DNA from: Blepharisma japonicum
Taxonomy: Eukaryota; Ciliophora; Heterotrichea; Heterotrichida; Blepharismidae
Length of the DNA stretch: 29,244 bases
Assembly (NCBI GenBank): GCA_949751835.1
Contig: CATKHK010000176.1
Span: 1 to 29,244, forward strand
Direction: 5' to 3'
The translations under genes were made by a program, and so were the position numbers. Positions 23,686 to 29,244 of this stretch are shown one piece after another (the first letter of the stretch is position 1; every line of letters begins with the position of its first letter). The notes under the pieces are model-generated. The model saw nothing but the letters and a program-made list of their open reading frames with translations, did not search any database and was not told the DNA's origin.

Positions 23686-24695
23686 CTAAATTGCTGTTGC
23701 ATTGACAGCATAGAAAATTCCTGGTAGGATTCGAACAATATTGTCAGGCCTAAATCCAGTTTCATTCAGCAAAGCTTTGAATTGCTCTTTTGTTCTTTCT
23801 TTTCCATTTAAAAAACCCATCATTTGAATATCAAATACTCTTGCGAACCAATAGAGATCGCTAGATCTCTCAAGTACTTGATCAATAATTCTAAGCTGAT
23901 TTCCTGTCTCTAAAGCTTTTCTACAATTTTGAAGTATTTTTTTGCAATTTTCATCATCCCAGTCATGTAAAATAAACTTCATAACTATGGATCGTAACCT
24001 TTAGAAATATCAATTAAAAAATTGCCTTCAATAACACTAAATTTTTGTTGTAAATTGTGATCTGAGAAATTGTTTTCGGCTTTAGGTTTGACTTCTTCGA
24101 GCTCATAAACAGCACCCGATATGTGAGAGTTCCACTTCAGTAACTCAATAAGAAGTGAGCCATCTCCTCCACCTATATCAAGAACTCTGTTTACTGATGA
24201 GAGATCAACTGATTTGTAACCATCTCCAGAAATTTGAGTAATTGCTCTCATACATCTTTGGAAAGTTTCTAAGAGATCTGGGCGATTACCAATATACTTG
24301 AAAGAATGGCATCCAAAACGTAGTTGAATAGCTGATGTATTCTCTTTGACAGATTCAGAGAATTTTGAGAGCATATCAAATTCATATGAAATTCCAAACC
24401 ATCTTGCCATTGCATTGATACTTTCGTCTAATAGAAGTTCGGATAGAGGAGAATTTGACCATAAGCCAGTTTCTTGATTAAATGAGAAGTATCCTAAAGA
24501 CTCTAAAGCCAATAAAATTCTTTCTAACTTTTCTGGAATTGCTGGAGTTTGCTCTGCTAATTGAGAGAAAGGTTTTGGCTCAACAAGAAGTTGTGGGATG
24601 CCTAAATCAGCAACTGTATTAAGCATTTTAGCAATAAAACCTCCTAAAAAAGTTCGATAAATTTTATCAAGGCTAGAAGCATTATCGCTCTCCAT
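23686..24695 (-). pseudogene. Family-2 O-methyltransferase, copy B, broken by a one-base deletion
   Basis: ATG at 24695 (MESDNASSLDKIY), chosen because A and C begin the same way (MEGD, MESD). The SAM motif VLDIGGGDGSLLIELLK is intact. At about 23989 the codons for KGYD-C become KGYD-P followed by TAG (23985-23987). Copy C has gattgcata here and this copy has gatccata, one base shorter. The total length is 1010 bases against exactly 1011 in A and C. The remainder, with the catalytic HDWDDEN and the terminal NATAI, continues in another frame from 23982. A 15- or 16-base intron would not restore the frame. The product would stop at about 236 residues without the catalytic His. Codons are otherwise conserved, so the break is recent or a sequence error. 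Confidence 0.75.
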
Positions 24696-24730
24696 TAAAA
24701 GCAAAAAAAATCTAATAATTTAATAATAGA

Positions 24731-24850
24731 AAATTAATTCATAATTTTTAAAAATAGCAATCTTTTTGACAGCCGGGATAACTGTCTGTTTTTGTCTTCT
24801 TCAGTTTCATAAGTTTTATTTATTTTTCATTATTTTCTTAGAGATTTCAT
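24731..24850 (-). promoter_or_regulatory. Upstream block of methyltransferase B, shared with copy C
   Basis: This ~120-base block directly upstream of copy B aligns with 25990-26110 upstream of copy C. Shared stretches include a T-run followed by TTGAC, TTTGTC, CTTCAGTTT and the run ending TATTTTTCATTATTTTCTTA on the plus strand. It was therefore copied with the gene and may hold the promoter. A small hairpin GACAG/CTGTC (24768-24786) is present only here. Confidence 0.4.
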
Positions 24851-24888
24851 TATAATACTTATTATTTATATATCAAGATATTATTTTA

Positions 24889-24898
24889 AAAACGTTTT
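24889..24898. promoter_or_regulatory. AAAACGTTTT palindrome upstream of methyltransferase B
   Basis: Second exact copy of the 10-bp palindrome, 194 bases upstream of the copy B start and 48 bases beyond the copy C stop. See the entry at 23473. Confidence 0.25.
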
Positions 24899-24945
24899 GC
24901 TCTCCTTCAAGAGATTACTAATTATTATTTCTAAATTAACTTAAA

Positions 24946-25956
24946 CTAAATTGCTGTTGCATCGATAGCATAGTTAATTCCTGGTAGGATTCTAACAATA
25001 TTGTCTAGTCTAAATCCAGTTTCATTCAGTAACGCTTCATATTGTTCCTTTGTTCTTTCTTTTCCATTTAAATAGCCCATCATCATAATATCAAACACTC
25101 TTGCGAACCAATAGAGATCGCTAGATCTCTCAAGTACTTGATCAATAATTCTAAGCTGATTTCCTGTATCTAAAGCCCTTCTACAATTTTGAAGTATTTT
25201 TTTGCAATTTTCATCATCCCAGTCATGTATAATATGCTTCATAACTATGCAATCGTAACCTTTAGGAACATGATTTAAAAAATTGCCTGTAATAACACTT
25301 AATTTTTCTTGTAAATTGTTTTCTGCAAAATTATTTTCGGCTTTAGATTTGACTTCTTCAAGCTCATAAACAGCGCCTGATATGTGAGAGTTCCACTTTA
25401 ATAGCTCAATAAGAAGTGAGCCATCTCCTCCACCTACATCAAGAACTCTGTTTACTGAAGAGAGATTAAATATTTTGTACCCATCTCCAGAAATTTTGGT
25501 AAGTGCTCTCATAGTTTTTTGGAAAGTTTCTAAGAGATCTGGATGAGCAGGAAGCAGTTCAAACCAATGGCACCCAAAACGTAACTGAATAGCTGATGTA
25601 TTCTGTTTGACTGACTCAGAGAATTTTGAGAGCATTTCAACTCCTCATATATTTGCAAACCATCTTGCTATTGTATTGATACTTTCGTCTAATAGAATTT
25701 CGGATAAAGGAGAATTTGACCATAAGCCAGTTTCTTGATCAAATGAGAAATATCCCAAAGGCTCTAAAGCTAATAAAATTCTTTCTAACTTTTCTGGAAT
25801 TGCTGGAGTCTGCTCTGCTAATTGAGAGAAAGATTTTGGTTCAACTAGAAGGCGTGGGATGTCTAACTCAACAGCTGTATTAACCATTGTAGCTATAAAA
25901 CCTCCCAAAAAGGTTCGATAAATTTTATCAAGGTTAGCAGCCTTATCACTCTCCAT
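24946..25956 (-). CDS. Family-2 O-methyltransferase, copy C (336 aa), intact
   Basis: ATG at 25956 (MESDKAANLDKIY), stop at 24946-24948; TGA at 25645-25647 reads as Trp (FANIWGVEML). An ATG ten codons upstream (25986) is rejected because its leader is not conserved in A or B. The protein has the dimerisation domain (FSQLAEQTPAIPEKLERIL), SAM motif VLDVGGGDGSLLIELLK, acidic YELEEVK, and catalytic HIIHDWDDEN followed by CRRAL and LRIIDQVL. All key elements of COMT/ASMT-type O-methyltransferases are present, so this is the likely active member. It should transfer a methyl group from SAM to a hydroxyl of a small aromatic or indolic substrate; the exact substrate cannot be read. It heads the tandem C-B-A array on the minus strand; spacing is about 250 bases to B. 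Confidence 0.88.
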
Positions 25957-26752
25957 TAAAACAATAAAAAACCGAATGGCTAACAATAAAAAATTAAATC
26001 AAAATTTTTTAAAATAACAAATTTTTTGACGTGGTGAGCAGATCCCTATATTTGTCAGCTTCAGTTTTGAATGCTTATTTATTTTTTATTATTTTTCTTA
26101 ATTATTTCCTTTTCATTTAAGATTTGCTTACATAAACCTTTATAACTTTTTACTCTCATTATAAGCAAATTTTTTAGATAGATCAAAATTATAGTTTAAG
26201 ATAGACAGTAAACACTTTTATAGGTAATTGAAATTTCAATAGAGTTCCCATGTTTTGCCTTAAATATTTGCTAAGTAATTATGGATCTCTTATCTTTTAT
26301 TAACTGCATTTTAATATGATTTATATCTGCAGTAGACCTAAAACATAACTTCTTCACTAGTTAAGGCAGTGTGAAATTTTGAAACTGGTGGCTTTGAATA
26401 AAATATCTGTGTGTAGCATGATACTTAATAAAAAAATGTGACTTGGTAGACAAATGACATAAAATTGAGTGACTTATTTAACCAATCATATGTGCCTTAA
26501 TGGTATAAGGGTTCTTATTGTGATAACTCGAGATTTGATTTCAAGAAAGAACCATTATATTAATACATAAATTTTGTATAAAAATAGCTTTTACTTAACA
26601 CTTTAACACCATAACACCCTAGCACTTGGAAGTAATAGTTTAATTAATTATATGTCTATTATTAATTTGATAAATATAAGATTGAATTTTTATTTAGCAC
26701 CAAAGAATAGGTTTATTTGTATTAGGCGCTGCTAGACAATATTGGCTTCTAC
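25957..26752. other. Spacer between methyltransferase C and the LINE 3' region
   Basis: AT-rich. The first ~150 bases hold the copy C upstream block. No gene is supported in the rest. A tRNA-like string near 26490-26560 was examined and rejected. An imperfect hairpin GGTTCTT/AAGAACC (about 26509-26553) is visible there. Confidence 0.45.
25990..26110 (-). promoter_or_regulatory. Upstream block of methyltransferase C
   Basis: It aligns with 24731-24850 upstream of copy B (see that entry). Conservation of non-coding sequence on both sides shows that the duplicated unit was gene plus flanks, and marks this as the likely promoter region. Confidence 0.4.
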
Positions 26753-26835
26753 AATCGCTGAGACATGGTTATCGATATATACATCATGATAAGCTTCAGT
26801 TAAGGTTACATCTTCTTTGTATCAAAACAAAATGT
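26753..26835 (-). repeat. Diverged second copy of the LINE ORF terminus and 3' region
   Basis: It aligns over about 83 bases with 26932-27014, sharing aatc.ctga, atggttat, acatcatgataagc and aaaa.aatgt. On the minus strand it encodes TFCFDTKKM then stop, in place of the TLFWEKI stop of the LINE ORF. It is either a tandem duplication of the element's 3' end or the tail of an older insertion. Confidence 0.55.
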
Positions 26836-26857
26836 AATATAGGTCTTTACCTATATT
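26836..26857. repeat. 9-bp perfect hairpin in the LINE 3' region
   Basis: AATATAGGT, loop CTTT, ACCTATATT form a perfect 9-bp stem. It sits between the two ORF-end repeats. It could serve as a 3' recognition structure for the retrotransposon, which is inference. Confidence 0.5.
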
Positions 26858-26931
26858 TATTGTTGAATTTAGAGGTCTTACAGATTGAGAGCAGGCTTTA
26901 TTAGATGGTTTTAATAGGTGTTGGAATATAA

Positions 26932-27014
26932 AATCACTGAATATGGTTATTGAAATACACATCATGATAAGCAGCAATTAAGACTATTTCTTAAATTTTT
27001 TCTCAAAATAATGT
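26932..27014 (-). repeat. LINE ORF terminus and first 3' bases, repeat unit 1
   Basis: It contains the last codons of the LINE ORF (TLFWEKI, stop at 26991-26993) and about 60 following bases; it is repeated in diverged form at 26753-26835. Confidence 0.55.
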
Positions 27015-29244
27015 TTTTTCACGATTTTTTATTCTTTTTCAATCAATTAATTCAGGGGTTCTTACGAAATTCTTAATTCCTGGAATAGAATTAATAATAG
27101 GTCTTGAGCATTTCAAAAATTGATTTTTCAAAAGTTCTCTATCAGCCTTATCAAAATATTCAATATTATAATTCTTCCATAATTCTTTTAGTCTGTTAAC
27201 TTTTATTTCCCTCAGAATTAATTGACAAGATGGTATTTTGGTAATAAGATGCAGTATTGGTATTGGACATCATTGAGGAGCATGTAATATTTTCCTCAGT
27301 ATTTTTCTTATGCTAGTTTCAAATTTTCCTTTCTCTCCCGTTAAAAATATCTTATTTTCATTTCGATCAACCATATTGCCCATTCCATATAAATTTCCTC
27401 TAATGCAACTTTCAATTAAAATTTTAATAGATTTATAGTTAAAGCAATCTTGCCCTATGCTTCTTGCTAAATTGTTTAAACAAATTTTAAATTTAGGCAA
27501 TCTTATTCTGCATTGTTCTACAGAGTATCGATTAATAAAAAATTTTCCATCTTTTCTTAATTTAATAATGTTGCCTAAATATTTATAGCTTTTTGTCAAA
27601 CTTGCGTGATCATTATCCTTATATTTATCAAAACAAATTTCATTCTTCCTAGATAAAACCATAATAGCAGTTTTGTCTGTTCCCTTGTTAATTTCCATAT
27701 GATTTTCATTGCACCATAAAGATACTTCCTCACATGCTTTAACAATAGATTGATAATCATCGCTAGCAATTAAGATATCATCAGCGTATGCTCTAATAAA
27801 CAATCTGTTATTTAATTCTAAAATATCAAATAAGTCATTGGTATACAGGTTAAACAAAATCGGACTTAGTGGTGATCCTTGTCTAACTCCTCTGCTAATA
27901 TTTATTCAAGGCATTTTAGAATTTAATACCCTTAAAGTTTGGCCCTTAAAAATTAATTTGATAGTATTTATGAGTTCATTTGGCATTTTATATCTTTCTA
28001 GTTTTTTGATTAAAATGGTTCTATTGACATAATCATAAGCTTTCTTAAAATCTATAAAAAGAAGAAAAACATTTTCTACTTTGGTAATATTAAACTTTTC
28101 ATCGATTCATGAGTTTAATATTTCATATTGTAATTTAGCTGATTTCTTTTCTGCGAAGCCAAATTGATAACCTTTAATATTTTCACTCAGGATATTTTGG
28201 TATTTTTTCAATATTGAAGTTTCATATAATTTTACTAAAAAGTTTATAAGTGCAATAGGTCTGTAGTTTTCCGCCAAATTTTTATCACCATTTTTATAAA
28301 TTGGAACAATTACGCATCGATTTTCTTTTCCAATGCTTTGTCTGTTGCATCAGTCTTCAAAGATATTTATAATAATATGATTAAAATCTTCAGGGAAATC
28401 AGCATCACAAATGCCGTCAGGTCCAGGACACTTGTTTGGATTGATATTGAGTCTTGCTTCTTTAATTTCTTCTAAATTAGGAATATAAAATTCATTTCCA
28501 ATATTATATATTATTTCTTCATCGCTCTCATAAAGTTTTTTATAGAAATTTTTCCATGCGTCATCCATATTATCATCTCCACGAATACTAATTCTTTTAG
28601 TAAATCTAAATTTTTTGTTTATTAGTAGATTATCATTTTCCTGTTTAATAATATCTAAAATCTTTTTCGTATGAATAGCTATAATTTCATTTTTATTAAA
28701 AATTTTGATATTAGAAATCCTTCTGCTACATCTGCCATATGCTCATCTCAAAGAATTTTGAAATACTCATATTCAATTACTGATATCAATGTCAGCAAGT
28801 TTGCATAAATTAAATTTAATTTTTTCATAAGTGTCATAATCAATTTTAATCTTTTTATTGATTTGAAAATCCAAGCATCTGTTTTTCCTGCTTATTTTAA
28901 TAAATTGAATCATATGAGATGTTTTTTCTGTTTCATAAAGAAATAAGTCCAAAGGAAATTTGCTAAATGTGTAATCTATTATCTTTTGACAGTTGGCTCT
29001 TTTAAAAGTTGCTTCGTTTACAGAGTTTCTTATTTTATAACTATGCTCTTCTAAAAATCTTAAAAGGATCTTGCTTATTTTATCATGTTTACTTGATAAA
29101 TATCCCTTGATATGTAAGTTAAAATCTCCTGCTATTACGTCACATTGATGCTTTTCTATACTTTCTAAAAGTTTTGTAAACTCTTGCATATTACATTTGG
29201 GTTTTACATAAACAAAACATGTCTTGAAACCTAATCCTTCGATA
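26991..29244 (-). CDS. LINE ORF: AP-type endonuclease and reverse transcriptase (partial, 750 aa seen)
   Basis: The frame enters from the right edge and runs unbroken to TAA at 26991-26993 when TGA is Trp. The endonuclease shows GDFNLH (near 29120), then ATFKR and IIDYTFS. The usual closing S-D-H is replaced by TSH (ETEKTSHMIQF), so the Asp is missing. The reverse transcriptase follows: PGPDGI (28430), IYKNGDKN and NYRPIALIN, LLFIDFKKAYD with the first catalytic Asp, RQGSPLSPILFNLYTNDLF, and YADDILIAS (27790) with the paired Asp residues. KYLGNIIKL belongs to the thumb side. About 110 further residues with scattered Cys and Trp end the protein. It would copy element RNA into DNA at a nicked target. 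The polymerase core looks active; the endonuclease may be impaired. The N-terminus lies outside the window. Confidence 0.85.

Larger units (their letters stand above)
26753..29244 (-). mobile_element. Non-LTR (LINE) retrotransposon, 5' end beyond the window
   Basis: It includes a single long ORF with AP-endonuclease and reverse-transcriptase domains and a 3' region with a repeated terminus. No poly(A) tail or target-site duplication could be placed with confidence, so the low-coordinate boundary is approximate. Use of TGA as Trp throughout shows long residence in this host code. Confidence 0.75.

Noticed and set aside
26490-26560. tRNA-like string (tggtataagg ... gatttgatttc) with a GTG in an apparent anticodon loop
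   Set aside because: The anticodon and T stems do not pair and no acceptor stem can be drawn. It resembles A and B box sequences only loosely.
1-29244. CRISPR array, bacterial operon or prophage
   Set aside because: There are no spaced direct repeats or Shine-Dalgarno sites; signal-peptide receptors, a spliceosomal intron and a LINE indicate a eukaryotic nuclear genome.

Overview
The window reads as a ciliate nuclear genome, most like a heterotrich of the Blepharisma type. It is strongly AT-rich. TAA and TAG end genes, while in-frame TGA recurs at tryptophan positions. Paralogous genes inside the window swap TGG and TGA at the same aligned codon. One 15-base intron (13078-13092) carries an in-frame TAG that must be removed, and introns of 15-16 bases are a heterotrich hallmark. 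Genes were therefore read with TGA as Trp, which joins most short standard-code ORFs into long proteins. The genus is an inference; no rRNA is present to test it. Whether this is macronuclear or micronuclear DNA cannot be told from the sequence.

Left third (1-11.5 kb): four copies of one receptor family. Two point right (1-1439, cut by the window edge; 1631-3216, decayed) and two point left (3742-7326 and 8022-11498, both intact). The intact proteins have a signal peptide, two tandem Venus-flytrap (type 1 periplasmic-binding / ANF-receptor-like) modules, about eight membrane segments and a short conserved cytoplasmic tail. They look like class C GPCR-style receptors with a doubled ligand-binding ectodomain. 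I do not recognise this exact architecture and regard it as the most notable content of the window.

Middle (11.5-20.5 kb): a GC-richer island with short stems, then what looks like the decayed 3' tail of a paralogue, then an intact gene of 2510 aa. Its order is signal peptide, 8-9 Notch/LNR-type Cys repeats, a long Pmp-like beta-helix stalk, a Cys-rich module, about nine membrane segments and an acidic tail.

Right (21-26 kb), all on the minus strand: a 223-aa protein with two helix-turn-helix repeats, then three tandem family-2 (COMT/ASMT-like) O-methyltransferases. The first has the catalytic His replaced by Leu, the second is broken by a one-base deletion, and the third is intact.

Right edge (26.75-29.2 kb): a non-LTR (LINE) retrotransposon on the minus strand. 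Its frame is unbroken when TGA is Trp, and its 5' end lies beyond the window. Its 3' end is followed by a diverged second copy of the ORF terminus and downstream region.

The region is dominated by local gene duplication and decay: receptors, the LNR protein tail and methyltransferases. A functional link between the receptors and the methyltransferases is only a speculation.
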